Both the position numbers and the translations under genes were made by a program. The notes beneath the pieces are model-generated. The model did not search any database. It saw nothing but the letters and a program-made list of their open reading frames with translations, and had not been told where the DNA came from. A stretch of 57,233 nt of DNA, taken from positions 1 through 57,233 of the forward strand of contig JBBQQH010000017.1 in assembly GCA_038216155.1 (NCBI GenBank). Direction: 5' to 3'. The DNA comes from SZAS-103 sp038216155. GTDB lineage: Bacteria > Pseudomonadota > Gammaproteobacteria > Xanthomonadales > Xanthomonadaceae. The number at the start of each line of letters is the position of its first letter. Positions within the stretch are counted from its first letter, which is position 1. This document shows, piece by piece, positions 16,991-25,357 of this stretch.

Positions 16991-17609
16991 TCGGCCATCC
17001 GACAAGCGCGACGTGTCCCCTGGAGCCCCACCCGACTGGAGCGCGCCCGACCTGCCGCCGCTGCAACTGCCGCACATCCACGCGCGCCGTGAGCACGACG
17101 ATGGCCGCTATCGAGTCGAAGAACTTGATCTGGAATTCAGCAACGCCGAACGCCGCAATTACCAGCGCCTGCAATCGCGCGGACGCGGTGCGGTGATGAT
17201 CGCGGCGCTGCCCGACGCTGAGCACATCCTGCTGGTGCGCGAATACGCCTGCGGCATGCATCGGTACGAACTGGGCCTGCCGAAAGGGCGAATGGATGCG
17301 GGCGAGACGCCGATCGAGGCCGCGAATCGCGAACTGAAGGAGGAGGTCGGCTTCGGTGCGCGCGACCTGCGCGTGTTGCGCAAGCTGAGCATGGCACCCA
17401 CCTATATGGACCACGAACTCCATCTGGTGCTCGCTCGCGACCTGTATCCCGAGCGCCTGCCGGGCGATGAGCCCGAGCCGCTGGAAGTAGTGCCGTGGCG
17501 GCTGGATTGCCTGCACTTGCTGACCTTGCGCGAAGATTGTTCGGAAGGCCGATCGCTGGCCGCGATGTTTGTGGTGCGCGAATTGTTGCGTCACGGAGGG
17601 CTGGATTGA
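16983..17609 (+). CDS. nudE: ADP-compounds hydrolase NudE (Nudix)
   Basis: A 208-residue Nudix hydrolase (E. coli NudE 186). The Nudix signature GX5EX7REUXEEXGU is complete in GRMDAGETP through RELKEEVGF. NudE cleaves ADP-ribose, NADH and diadenosine phosphates. The flanking segments LLVREYACGMHRYELGLPKG and LSMAPTYMDHELHLVLA are typical of NudE rather than NudF. The ATG at 16983 overlaps the end of the GspN-like gene. The stop overlaps the cysQ start (TTGA). Confidence 0.9.
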   Translation: MANRPSDKRDVSPGAPPDWSAPDLPPLQLPHIHARREHDDGRYRVEELDLEFSNAERRNYQRLQSRGRGAVMIAALPDAEHILLVREYACGMHRYELGLPKGRMDAGETPIEAANRELKEEVGFGARDLRVLRKLSMAPTYMDHELHLVLARDLYPERLPGDEPEPLEVVPWRLDCLHLLTLREDCSEGRSLAAMFVVRELLRHGGLD

Positions 17610-18391
17610 ACGCGTGGATGGAGCCATGCATCCGCATTGCCCGCGATGCCGGCGCCGCGATCATGGCTGTCTATGCGCAGGATTTTTCGGTTCAGTCCAA
17701 GGCCGACAACTCGCCACTGACGGCGGCCGACATGGCCGCGCATCGCATCATCTGCGCGGGCCTTGCGACGTTGACGCCGCAAATTCCGGTGCTCTCGGAG
17801 GAATCCGCGGAGATCAGCTGGGACGTGCGCCAATCGTGGTCGCGTTACTGGTTGGTCGATCCGCTGGATGGCACGCGCGAATTCGTCAAGAAAAACGGCG
17901 AGTTCACCGTCAACATCGCGCTGGTCGATGGCGATCGCCCGGTGCTCGGTGTGGTCTACGCCCCGGCGATGGATTATCTGGTGCATGCGGAGCGTGGGAT
18001 CGGAGCTTTCCTGCGCGATGGCAATAAAGACATCGCATTGCAGACACGCCGACCGGCCACGTCGCCGCTACGCATCGCTGCCAGCCGCTCACATCTGGAT
18101 GCGCGCACGCTGGCGGTGCTTGATCGGATCGGCGAGCACGAACGCATCGGCATGGGTTCATCGCTCAAGTTCTGTCGCATCGCTGAGGGACGCACCGACG
18201 TCTATCCGCGTTTTGGGCCGACCTCGGAATGGGACGCGGCCGCTGCGCAATGCGTGCTGGAAGCTGCTGGTGGGGCGGTGCTTACCCTGGACGGCAATCC
18301 GCTGCGCTACAACACCAAGCAGTCGCTGCTCAATCCGGACTTCATCGCGCTGGGCGATCCGCAGCTGGACTTCAAGGCATGGCTTGCATGA
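17606..18391 (+). CDS. cysQ: 3'(2'),5'-bisphosphate nucleotidase CysQ
   Basis: A 261-residue inositol-monophosphatase-family enzyme that removes the 3'-phosphate from PAP/PAPS, protecting sulfate assimilation. The metal-site motifs are complete: LSEESAE, DPLDGTREF and SEWDAAAAQCVLEAAGG. I chose the TTG at 17606 because a GGAGG sits six bases before it and it overlaps the nudE stop. The ATG at 17618 is the alternative, four codons shorter. The stop overlaps the mazG ATG. Confidence 0.93.
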   Translation: MNAWMEPCIRIARDAGAAIMAVYAQDFSVQSKADNSPLTAADMAAHRIICAGLATLTPQIPVLSEESAEISWDVRQSWSRYWLVDPLDGTREFVKKNGEFTVNIALVDGDRPVLGVVYAPAMDYLVHAERGIGAFLRDGNKDIALQTRRPATSPLRIAASRSHLDARTLAVLDRIGEHERIGMGSSLKFCRIAEGRTDVYPRFGPTSEWDAAAAQCVLEAAGGAVLTLDGNPLRYNTKQSLLNPDFIALGDPQLDFKAWLA

Positions 18392-19224
18392 GCGACGGCA
18401 TCGCACGCCTGCTCGAAGTCATGGCTCGCTTGCGCGACCCGCAAGCGGGGTGTCCGTGGGATGTGCAGCAGACGTTCGCGACGATAGCTCCTTACACGAT
18501 CGAGGAAGCCTACGAAGTCGCGGACGCGATCGATCGCGATGACATGCACGACCTGCGCGACGAGCTCGGCGATCTGCTGTTGCAGGTCGTGTTCCATGCG
18601 CGCATGGCCGAGGAGGCCGGGCATTTCGCATTCGCCGATGTCGTTGCCGCAATCTGCGACAAGATGCTGCGGCGCCATCCGCATGTGTTCGCCGTCGACG
18701 CATCCAATCGCGTCGACACCGCACAGGCGCAGACGGTCGCGTGGAACGAACACAAGCGTCGCGAACGCGAAGCGCGTGGCGACGAGGTTGATTTCAGCGT
18801 GCTCACCGGTATCACACGCGGAATGCCTGAATGGCAACGCGCGCTCAAGCTGCAGCAGCGTGCGGCGACCGTCGGTTTCGACTGGCCCGATGTGAACCCG
18901 GTGTTCGAGAAACTACACGAGGAACTCAATGAGGTGCGCGCAGAATTGCAGTCGCGCGCAACCTCCGTCGACGGTCCGGGGTCGAGCGCAAATCACGAGC
19001 GGATCGAGGACGAAATCGGCGACGTGCTGTTTGTCTGCGCCAATCTGGCACGGCATGCGAAGGTCGATCCGGGTACCGCGTTGCGCCGTGCAAATGCCAA
19101 GTTCGAACGACGCTTCCGGCGCATGGAACAGCTTGCGCAAGCAGACGGCGCTGCGCTTGCCTCGTTGACGCTGGATGCGCAGGATGCGTACTGGAACCGG
19201 ACCAAGGTCGAGGAGAAATCGTGA
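18388..19224 (+). CDS. mazG: nucleoside triphosphate pyrophosphohydrolase MazG
   Basis: A 278-residue protein with two MazG domains. The first carries CPWDVQQTF, TIEEAYEVADAI and ELGDLLLQVVFHARMAEE. The second has a further EEx(2)E-type set (LHEELNEVRAEL, IEDEIGDVLFVCANLARH). The family hydrolyses (d)NTPs to monophosphates and limits aberrant nucleotides and (p)ppGpp stress in E. coli. The ATG is embedded in an ATGA overlap with the cysQ stop. The stop overlaps the next gene's GTG. Confidence 0.95.
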   Translation: MSDGIARLLEVMARLRDPQAGCPWDVQQTFATIAPYTIEEAYEVADAIDRDDMHDLRDELGDLLLQVVFHARMAEEAGHFAFADVVAAICDKMLRRHPHVFAVDASNRVDTAQAQTVAWNEHKRREREARGDEVDFSVLTGITRGMPEWQRALKLQQRAATVGFDWPDVNPVFEKLHEELNEVRAELQSRATSVDGPGSSANHERIEDEIGDVLFVCANLARHAKVDPGTALRRANAKFERRFRRMEQLAQADGAALASLTLDAQDAYWNRTKVEEKS

Positions 19225-19526
19225 GTTCACGTTTCAACAGTTTTCGTGAGTTCTATCCGTTTTATCTGGGCGAACACACCAATTCGATCTCGCTCCGGTT
19301 GCATTTCGTCGGTAGTTGCGGCGTGTTGGTCCTGCTGGGCGCAGCCATCGTCACCGGCAACGGCTGGCTGCTGCTGGCTGCGTTGTTGTGCGGCTACGGG
19401 TTTGCCTGGGTCGGGCACTTCTTTTTCGAAAAAAACCGCCCGGCCACCTTTCGCCATCCGCTGTATTCATTTGTTGGCGACTGGGTGATGTTCAAGGACA
19501 TCCTGATTGGACGGATCAAGCTATAG
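19221..19526 (+). CDS. DUF962 (Mpo1-like) small membrane protein
   Basis: A 101-residue protein of the DUF962/YGL010w family. It has two hydrophobic segments (about 27-45 and 48-60) and the conserved histidine signature LHFVG, WVGHFFFEKNRPATF, HPLYSFVGDW. The yeast member Mpo1 is an iron-dependent fatty-acid alpha-oxidation dioxygenase; the bacterial role is not established. The GTG start lies in a GTGA overlap with mazG after an AGGAGA ribosome site, so it is the last gene of the coupled run. Confidence 0.85.
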   Translation: MSSRFNSFREFYPFYLGEHTNSISLRLHFVGSCGVLVLLGAAIVTGNGWLLLAALLCGYGFAWVGHFFFEKNRPATFRHPLYSFVGDWVMFKDILIGRIKL

Positions 19527-19549
19527 CCGATTGCGCCCTGCTGGAGCGA

Positions 19550-19888
19550 TCATTCCTTGAAGATCAGGAAGGCGGCGCCGACCATCAAGACAAATCCCGC
19601 CAGCTGATTCCACTTCAGTGGTTGCCCGAAATACAGCACGGAAAATACGACGAACACGCTCAGGGTGATGATCTCCTGGATGGTCTTGAGCTGCACTGTC
19701 GTGTACAAGGCGCTGCCCATGCGGTTGGCCGGCACCTGCAGACAGTATTCGAAAAACGCGATGCCCCAGCTGACCAGAACCACCGTCGCCAAAGCGGTTG
19801 ATTTGTATTTCAAATGGCCATACCAGGCGAAGGTCATGAACACGTTCGAGCCAATCAACAACAGTATGGGAGTGAGATAGGCGAGCAT
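19550..19888 (-). CDS. DUF486 / DMT-superfamily small membrane protein
   Basis: About 112 residues and four membrane helices, with the DUF486 signature (SNVFMTFAWYGHL, SWGIAFFEYCLQVPANR, QLKTIQEIITL, GQPLKWN). Members resemble half-size drug/metabolite transporters but have no assigned substrate. I place the start at the ATG at 19888 because GGAG precedes it; a GTG at 19912 would add eight residues. It converges with the DUF962 gene and diverges from the ColR-like gene. Confidence 0.85.
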   Translation of the reverse strand: MLAYLTPILLLIGSNVFMTFAWYGHLKYKSTALATVVLVSWGIAFFEYCLQVPANRMGSALYTTVQLKTIQEIITLSVFVVFSVLYFGQPLKWNQLAGFVLMVGAAFLIFKE

Positions 19889-20005
19889 CACAAGCTCCGC
19901 AGAGAGGGGCACGAATTATCGCGCTTGCCCTTGTTCACGCAACATCCACGGTTGAAGGGTTTTAATTTCACAAAGCTGAAGGAATGCTGCAAACAGGAGA
20001 TGGAC

Positions 20006-20722
20006 ATGCGTAGCCGTGACGAACCCGCAGGCTTGGTTCTGCTGATCGAGGACAACCGCAATATTTCGGAGATGGTGGGCGAATATCTGGAAGGCCGAGG
20101 ATTCGGCGTCGACTACGCCACGGACGGGCTCGACGGCTATCGACTCGCTAGCGAGAATGGCTACGACGTGATCGTGCTCGACCTGATGCTGCCGCGCATG
20201 GACGGCATCGAAATCTGCCGCAAGCTGCGCGAGGAAACCAAGAAGTCAACGCCGGTGCTGATGTTGACCGCGCGGGACACGCTCGATGACAAGGTCACTG
20301 GCCTGAGCGCTGGCGCCGACGATTATCTGGTCAAGCCCTTTGCCATCCAGGAACTCGAGGCGCGCGTGCGTGCTTTGATTCGGCGCGATCGCCGCCAAGT
20401 GAGTGCCGAAGTGCTGCAGGTGGCCGATCTGGTCTACGACACTGCCAGCATGCGGGTGACGCGCGGAGGTCAGGAGCTGCAACTCTCTCCCATTGGCTTA
20501 CGCCTGCTGTCGATCCTGATGCGCGAATCGCCGCGAGTGATCAGCCGGCGCGATATCGAACGCGAAATCTGGGGCGATGGTCTGCCCGATTCGGACACGC
20601 TGCGCAGTCATCTGTACAACCTGCGCAAGGCAATCGATCGCGATTTCGACAAACCGCTTCTGCACACCGTGCAAAGCGCCGGCTATCGCATCGCCGATCT
20701 CGATGCACCGCCGCAACGCTGA
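20006..20722 (+). CDS. colR: OmpR-family response regulator, ColR-like
   Basis: A 238-residue regulator. The receiver domain has its acidic pocket in LLIEDN, predicted phospho-acceptor Asp59 in VLDLMLPRMDG, and Lys in LVKPF. A winged-helix DNA-binding domain follows (LSPIGLRLLSILM, RSHLYNLRKAIDRDF, GYRIAD). In Xanthomonas and Pseudomonas ColRS responds to metal/envelope stress. Start 20006 is chosen over the ATG at 20000 because AGGAG ends six bases before it. The sensor kinase follows 57 bases downstream. The Col assignment is from overall similarity and is less certain than the OmpR class. Confidence 0.8.
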   Translation: MRSRDEPAGLVLLIEDNRNISEMVGEYLEGRGFGVDYATDGLDGYRLASENGYDVIVLDLMLPRMDGIEICRKLREETKKSTPVLMLTARDTLDDKVTGLSAGADDYLVKPFAIQELEARVRALIRRDRRQVSAEVLQVADLVYDTASMRVTRGGQELQLSPIGLRLLSILMRESPRVISRRDIEREIWGDGLPDSDTLRSHLYNLRKAIDRDFDKPLLHTVQSAGYRIADLDAPPQR

Positions 20723-20779
20723 GCGAAAGGATTGACTCGGTTCGTGCCTGCCATCGCTGCTTCGTTCATTGGCTGATCC

Positions 20780-22147
20780 GTGACCGCATTCAAGCTGCCG
20801 GGTCTCGCGACTTCCCGTACCCTGCTCGCCGAGCGCGCCGGCAAGGGATTGCGGCGCAAGATGTGGCTCGCGTTTACTTTGCAAGTCGGCGCGATTTCGC
20901 TGGCGACCATGTTCGGCGTCTACGTCGCTTCGGTGGTGCTGAAAAACATCTTGATCAACCGCGCGCTGCAGGACGAGGCCAGCTATTACTGGCAGCGTCA
21001 CGGCGAGAAGTGGCCGACGTACATCCCCGACACCTTCAACATGATGGGCTACGTGCTGCCCAATGGCAGCGACGGAACCAGCTTGCCCAAATCCTTGCGT
21101 GATCTGAAGCCCGGTTACCACAGCCTGCCCAAGGCGATGGGCGGTTCGCTGGTGTATGTCGACGACAAGCCGGACAAAGGTCGCCTGATCCTGGTGTTCA
21201 AACAGGAGCAGGTCAATGCGCTGGCATTCTGGTTTGGCGCGGTGCCTCTGACCTTTGTACTAATGGTGATCTATGCCATTGCGTGGGTCACCTATCGTTT
21301 TTCGCATCGTGCGATCTCGCCGCTGATCTGGTTGGCCAACCAAGTGCAGAGTTGGGATCCGAAGAACCCCGACGCCGCCATGCTCGATCCAACCAAATTG
21401 CCTGTCGACGTCCAGGGCGAGACGCTGGTGCTGGCTTCGTCGTTGCATGAGTTTGCCAGTCGCATCGACACCTATGTGCAGCGCGAACGAAATTTCACCC
21501 GCGACGCCAGCCACGAATTGCGTACACCGATGACGGTGATCCGCATGGCCGGCGACATCCTGATGCAGGACGAACAACTCTCGCCGCGCGCGGTGCGCAA
21601 CGTGCAGCGGATCCATGATTCGGTGCGCGACATGGAGGCGCTGGTCGAAGCCTTCTTGATCATGGCGCGAGAGGGAGATACTGGCGTGCCGGACGAGGAT
21701 TTCGTGGTCAACGAAATCGTGCTCGACGAAATCGAGAAGTCGCGCGTGCTGCTGGAAAACAAGCCGGTCGAATTGCGCCTGATCGAGGGCGCGGCGTTTA
21801 CGCTGCATGCGCCGCCGCGCGTATTTGCCGTGCTGATCGGTAACCTTCTGCGCAACGCCTGCAACTACACCGACAGCGGCACTGTGACGGTGCACATCGG
21901 GCGCGATCGCATCGATGTGAAAGACACCGGCATCGGCATGGGTGCCGACGATCTGGCCAACGCGTTCGAGCCGTTCTATCGCGGCGGCGAGCAGCGCCAG
22001 GGCGGACACGGCATCGGGCTGAACATCGTGCAGCGGCTGTCGCAGCGTTTTAGCTGGCCGATCACGTTGGACAGCACACCCGGGAAGGGAACCACCGCCA
22101 GCATCCGCTTTCCGAAGGCGCAGCCACGGGATCGACACGCGACGTAA
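20780..22147 (+). CDS. colS: two-component sensor histidine kinase, ColS-like
   Basis: A 455-residue membrane kinase. Helices lie at about 30-55 and 155-177, with a periplasmic domain of roughly 100 residues between them (ALQDEASYYWQRHGEKWP). The H-box is SHELRTP with His245. The N-box is NLLRNACNY, and G-boxes are DTGIGMG and GHGIGLNIV. It should phosphorylate the adjacent ColR-like regulator. The GTG at 20780 has no convincing ribosome site; a start further in would be possible only before the first helix. The kinase call is firm; ColS is inferred from pairing and resemblance. Confidence 0.8.
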   Translation: MTAFKLPGLATSRTLLAERAGKGLRRKMWLAFTLQVGAISLATMFGVYVASVVLKNILINRALQDEASYYWQRHGEKWPTYIPDTFNMMGYVLPNGSDGTSLPKSLRDLKPGYHSLPKAMGGSLVYVDDKPDKGRLILVFKQEQVNALAFWFGAVPLTFVLMVIYAIAWVTYRFSHRAISPLIWLANQVQSWDPKNPDAAMLDPTKLPVDVQGETLVLASSLHEFASRIDTYVQRERNFTRDASHELRTPMTVIRMAGDILMQDEQLSPRAVRNVQRIHDSVRDMEALVEAFLIMAREGDTGVPDEDFVVNEIVLDEIEKSRVLLENKPVELRLIEGAAFTLHAPPRVFAVLIGNLLRNACNYTDSGTVTVHIGRDRIDVKDTGIGMGADDLANAFEPFYRGGEQRQGGHGIGLNIVQRLSQRFSWPITLDSTPGKGTTASIRFPKAQPRDRHAT

Positions 22148-22323
22148 CTTCCGGCGGCGCACTTGCCCGATCGCTTCGAACGCATTGCGTCCGCATGCTA
22201 GGCCGACCGATTCATCGGCGTGTGCGAGAATCCGGCGTCAATACGATCATTGCGATGTTGCGTGGTTGCGGCGCGTCTTTGCATCTGCGCAGACCGCACG
22301 ATCGTTCCAGTAATGACAGTCAT

Positions 22324-22340
22324 CCGGACGGTCAGTCCGG
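22324..22340. other. small GC-rich hairpin upstream of the isoaspartyl peptidase gene
   Basis: CCGGAC at 22324-22329 and GTCCGG at 22335-22340 form a perfect 6-bp stem with a 5-base loop. It lies 42 bases before the chosen ATG, inside the longest non-coding gap of the window (22148-22381). No T-run follows on the plus strand, so it is not a convincing terminator for colS. I see no promoter or RNA gene in this gap that I can support. Confidence 0.35.
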
Positions 22341-22381
22341 CTGCTCGGTTATGCTGTTCCCATTCCATAATGATAATCGCA

Positions 22382-23398
22382 ATGTCCCGGAGCCTTTTTC
22401 TCGCCATGATGCTTCCCATTGCCGCACTCGCGGCCGACCCTGCGTCGATGACTTCGACTTCGTCCACCAGCGCCGCACGCACCGCTCTGGTAATCCATGG
22501 CGGCGCCGGCACCATGACCCGCGCCGAACTGACGCCCGAGAAGGAAGCTGCGGTCCGCGCAGTGATGAATCGCGCGCTGGATGCGGGCAACGCGGTGTTG
22601 GCGCGCGGCGGCGAAGCGATCGACGCGGTGCAAGCCGCAGTCGTGGTCCTGGAAAACGATCCGCATTTCAATGCCGGCAAAGGCGCGGTGTTCAATCACG
22701 ATGGCATCAACGAGCTGGATGCCTCGATCATGGACGGCGCGACCCGCAAAGCCGGCGCCGTGGCCGGCATGCGCACGGTGAAAAATCCAGTGCTGCTCGC
22801 GCGCGCGGTGATGGACAAATCCGAACACGTGATGCTGGTCGGCGACGGCGCTGAAGCATTCGGCCACAGCGTCGGCGCGACGTTCGTGGACCCATCCTAT
22901 TTTCGCACCGACGAGCGCTGGCAGCAGTTGCAGGAAGCCAAGGCCAAAGATGCCGCGCACGCCGCCGCCGAACCCACCGCACACTTCGGCACTGTCGGCG
23001 CGGTTGCGCTGGATTCGCACGGCCATATCGCTGCAGCAACTTCCACTGGCGGCATGACCAACAAGCGCTGGGGCCGCGTCGGCGATTCACCGATCATCGG
23101 CGCCGGCACCTATGCCACCGATGCCTGCGGCGTCTCGGGCACCGGATGGGGCGAGTACTACATTCGCCTCAACGTGGCCGCCGACATCTGCGCACGCGTC
23201 GCCTATCGCGGCGACACGCTCGCTGTCGCGGCCGACGAAGTGGTGTTGAAACTGGTGCCGGGATTAGGCGGCGACGGCGGCGCGATCGCCCTGGATGCGC
23301 ACGGCAACATCGCAATGCCGTTCAATACCGCCGGTATGTACCGCGCATGGATCAAGCCCGACGGAAGCCGCGGCGTGGCTATTTTTAAGGGCGAGTAG
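22382..23398 (+). CDS. secreted isoaspartyl peptidase / L-asparaginase (IaaA-type)
   Basis: About 338 residues of the Ntn-hydrolase plant-type asparaginase family, which self-cleaves to expose a threonine. The N-terminus (MSRSLFLAMMLPIAALAADP) is a signal peptide, so the enzyme is likely periplasmic. Family motifs are VIHGGAGT, GKGAVFNHDG and the cleavage site HFGTVGAVAL with nucleophile Thr204. TSTGGMTNKRWGRVGDSPIIGAGTYA supplies the substrate pocket. Substrates are beta-aspartyl dipeptides and asparagine. The start could also be the ATG at 22370; neither has a strong ribosome site. It converges with the cnoX-like gene. Confidence 0.9.
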   Translation: MSRSLFLAMMLPIAALAADPASMTSTSSTSAARTALVIHGGAGTMTRAELTPEKEAAVRAVMNRALDAGNAVLARGGEAIDAVQAAVVVLENDPHFNAGKGAVFNHDGINELDASIMDGATRKAGAVAGMRTVKNPVLLARAVMDKSEHVMLVGDGAEAFGHSVGATFVDPSYFRTDERWQQLQEAKAKDAAHAAAEPTAHFGTVGAVALDSHGHIAAATSTGGMTNKRWGRVGDSPIIGAGTYATDACGVSGTGWGEYYIRLNVAADICARVAYRGDTLAVAADEVVLKLVPGLGGDGGAIALDAHGNIAMPFNTAGMYRAWIKPDGSRGVAIFKGE

Positions 23399-23419
23399 CG
23401 TTCGCCGATCGCCACGACT

Positions 23420-24289
23420 TCAGAACAGCAACGTCGACATCTTGCGGCGATAGGTGCCGACCAGATCGGCGTCGTCGATAGCCTTGAATGCATCGATTAA
23501 CACCTTCCGTGGCAGGCCATTGTCGAAACCGCGATCTCGGCTGAGCATTTCCAGAAACTGATCCAGCGCGGCTTGCGGCTCTCCAGCGAGCAGCAATTGC
23601 ACGCCCAGCAGATGGCGGGCACGCAGGTCATCAGGATTCGCCGTGATCGCGGCCTCGAGCGTTTCGCGCGGTGGTGCATCGCGACCCAACGCGATGAAGG
23701 AGAGCTTTGCGCGGGCGCGGCTGACGCGATCGTCCACCGCAAGATTGGCCGGCAGCGCATCGAGCAATTTTTCTGATTCAACGTGGCCGTCGGTGTCGAG
23801 CAGCGCCAGCGCCAGATCGAGCTTGTGCTGGTCGTTTGCTGGTTCGGCGGTGACAGCCGATCGCAATTGATGCACGCGTTCGTGAGGATCGACGATCGCA
23901 TCGGCGGCAGGTTCGTCTTCAGCCGTTGGTTCGGCCGGCACGATGCCGTGATGGCTCAGAAACTCGCGCAACTGGCCTTCGGGCAATGCGCCGGGAAACC
24001 CATCAACAAACTGCCCATCTTTGAACAACACCACGGTCGGGATTGATTTGATCTGGAACGCCGCAGCCAGTTGCTGCTCCTTCTCGACATCGACTTTGGC
24101 CAGCCGGAACGCGCCGTGATAATCGGCCGCGAGTTTTTCCAGGATCGGTCCCAGCGTCTTGCACGGTCCGCACCACGTCGCCCAGAAATCCACCAGCACC
24201 GGTGTCTGCACCGAGGCATTCACGACATCCGTTTCGAAGCCTGCGGCGGTGGCGTCGAAGACGTGGGGATTGGCGGCGGTGGTCGTCAT
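23420..24289 (-). CDS. cnoX: thioredoxin-TPR chaperone, CnoX/YbbN-like
   Basis: A 289-residue cytoplasmic protein. The thioredoxin domain (about 1-115) carries a complete redox motif WCGPC at Cys40 and Cys43 and the cis-proline IPTVVLF. A TPR-like helical domain follows (about 145-289; DLALALLDTDGHVESEKLL). E. coli CnoX has the same architecture but lacks the CxxC pair. The present version should therefore be able to reduce disulfides as well as hold unfolding proteins. It is transcribed alone and diverges from the small membrane protein/HTH pair. Confidence 0.88.
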   Translation of the reverse strand: MTTTAANPHVFDATAAGFETDVVNASVQTPVLVDFWATWCGPCKTLGPILEKLAADYHGAFRLAKVDVEKEQQLAAAFQIKSIPTVVLFKDGQFVDGFPGALPEGQLREFLSHHGIVPAEPTAEDEPAADAIVDPHERVHQLRSAVTAEPANDQHKLDLALALLDTDGHVESEKLLDALPANLAVDDRVSRARAKLSFIALGRDAPPRETLEAAITANPDDLRARHLLGVQLLLAGEPQAALDQFLEMLSRDRGFDNGLPRKVLIDAFKAIDDADLVGTYRRKMSTLLF

Positions 24290-24368
24290 TGTGGAAAGTC
24301 CGTGAGAGATGCGGAAGCCATGGCAATGGTGCCGCAGATCGACAATTCCAACCAGATGTAAAAAATAC

Positions 24369-24396
24369 TTGACATTCGGTTGCTAGAATGTAAATT
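24369..24396 (+). promoter_or_regulatory. promoter of the membrane protein/HTH pair
   Basis: A perfect -35 hexamer TTGACA is at 24369-24374. After a 16-base spacer a TAAATT -10 element is at 24391-24396. The stretch is strikingly A+T-rich against its surroundings. Transcription would begin near 24403, roughly 25 bases before the first ATG. Confidence 0.6.
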
Positions 24397-24408
24397 AGAT
24401 ATTACATT
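24387..24408. promoter_or_regulatory. palindromic operator overlapping the -10 element
   Basis: AATGTAA at 24387-24393 and TTACATT at 24402-24408 are perfect inverted repeats with an 8-base spacer. The dyad covers the proposed -10 and the start of transcription. The geometry suits a dimeric HTH repressor, and the HTH protein encoded by the second gene of this transcript is the obvious candidate (inference). Confidence 0.6.
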
Positions 24409-24426
24409 TAGTTAACCGTGGATGAC

Positions 24427-25062
24427 ATGATGAAACGGGGTCGTTGGGTACTACCGGGACTGATATCGGTAGCGGCAATTGGACTCTGGCTGCTGCTGGC
24501 CGGACCAGCGCGTGTGCTTGGCGTCGATGCCGGACAAGCAGGAATGGTGTTGTTGATTACCTCGGTCTGGATGTCCTTGTACGCGATCCATCGGATGCCG
24601 CGTGGCGAGCTCGATACGGCCATTGCGCCGGGGGAATGGCGGGCTTGGGTCGGTGTCGGCTTCATGGCTGTGGCGATTGGGTACCTTGTGTTGCACATCG
24701 ACGTCTTCCGCCAGACCTCCAGCATCTATCACAACCACGATGCCAATGCAGTCGGTCGCAATCTGGCGCTTCTGCTGGTTGCCTGGGCGGTGATTTCGAG
24801 CACGCTGCGCCGCCGTTGGCATGCGCAGGTGCAGGAGGACGAACGCGATCGCCAGATCCTGGTGCGTTCGTGCCAATCGGCCTACTACGCGCTGGTGGTC
24901 GGTATCGTGGCGCTTGCTCTACTGTTCGGATTCTCACCAGTCGACAAGCTGCAATGGGCCACGCCACTGATGATTGCGAACAGTCTGATTTTTATGCTGA
25001 TGGCCTCCAGCCTGGTGTCGTATCTGGTGGCTGGCGTGTCGTACTGGCGCGACCGGCGATGA
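24427..25062 (+). CDS. six-helix membrane protein of unknown function
   Basis: About 211 residues with six predicted membrane helices (roughly 9-26, 36-54, 72-92, 112-128, 147-169, 176-203) and a short charged loop before helix five (QVQEDERDRQILVR). I do not recognise a specific family; similar proteins next to small Xre regulators occur widely. The ATG at 24427 is favoured, with GTGGA just upstream; ATG 24430 and GTG 24418 are alternatives. The stop forms an ATGA overlap with the HTH gene, so the two products are made together. Confidence 0.8.
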   Translation: MMKRGRWVLPGLISVAAIGLWLLLAGPARVLGVDAGQAGMVLLITSVWMSLYAIHRMPRGELDTAIAPGEWRAWVGVGFMAVAIGYLVLHIDVFRQTSSIYHNHDANAVGRNLALLLVAWAVISSTLRRRWHAQVQEDERDRQILVRSCQSAYYALVVGIVALALLFGFSPVDKLQWATPLMIANSLIFMLMASSLVSYLVAGVSYWRDRR

Positions 25063-25274
25063 AAGGCACGCCGGTCGGCAACGCGATCCGTCGCATGCGC
25101 TTCGACTACGGCGAGATGACGCAGGAAGCGCTGGCACAAGCGTGTGGTGTCACCCGGCAAACCATCATCGCGCTGGAAGCAGGCAAGTACGCGCCGTCGC
25201 TGGAACTGGCGTTCCGCATCTCGCAGGTGTTCAGCCTGCGCGTGGATGACGTGTTTCACTGGAAGACGGATTGA
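25059..25274 (+). CDS. Xre-family HTH regulator
   Basis: A 71-residue protein that is a single Cro/C1-type helix-turn-helix (MTQEALAQACGVTRQTIIALEAGKYAPSLELAFRIS, here split: helices 2-3 at about 20-40) with a short tail (VFSLRVDDVFHWKTD). The tail is typical of the YozG/small-Xre group. The start codon overlaps the stop of the upstream membrane protein gene (ATGA). It probably binds the palindrome over the shared promoter and represses its own transcript. It may be controlled by the membrane partner; that last step is inference. Confidence 0.9.
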   Translation: MKGTPVGNAIRRMRFDYGEMTQEALAQACGVTRQTIIALEAGKYAPSLELAFRISQVFSLRVDDVFHWKTD

Positions 25275-25357
25275 AGCGCACTCAAATTTCTCTACTCGAA
25301 ATCAGAGCGCATCCTTTCCCAAGCAGCTTTTCCATCAGAGCCGGTACATCAATTGCG

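Noticed and set aside
22148..22381. Possible small RNA or gene in the longest gap
   Set aside because: Only a small hairpin was found; no convincing promoter, terminator or coding frame apart from upstream extension of the peptidase frame.
24444..25058. The HTH frame stays open about 200 codons upstream and could suggest a fusion protein
   Set aside because: The upstream part overlaps the six-helix membrane protein in another frame, and only the last 71 residues have HTH character with an ATGA-coupled start.
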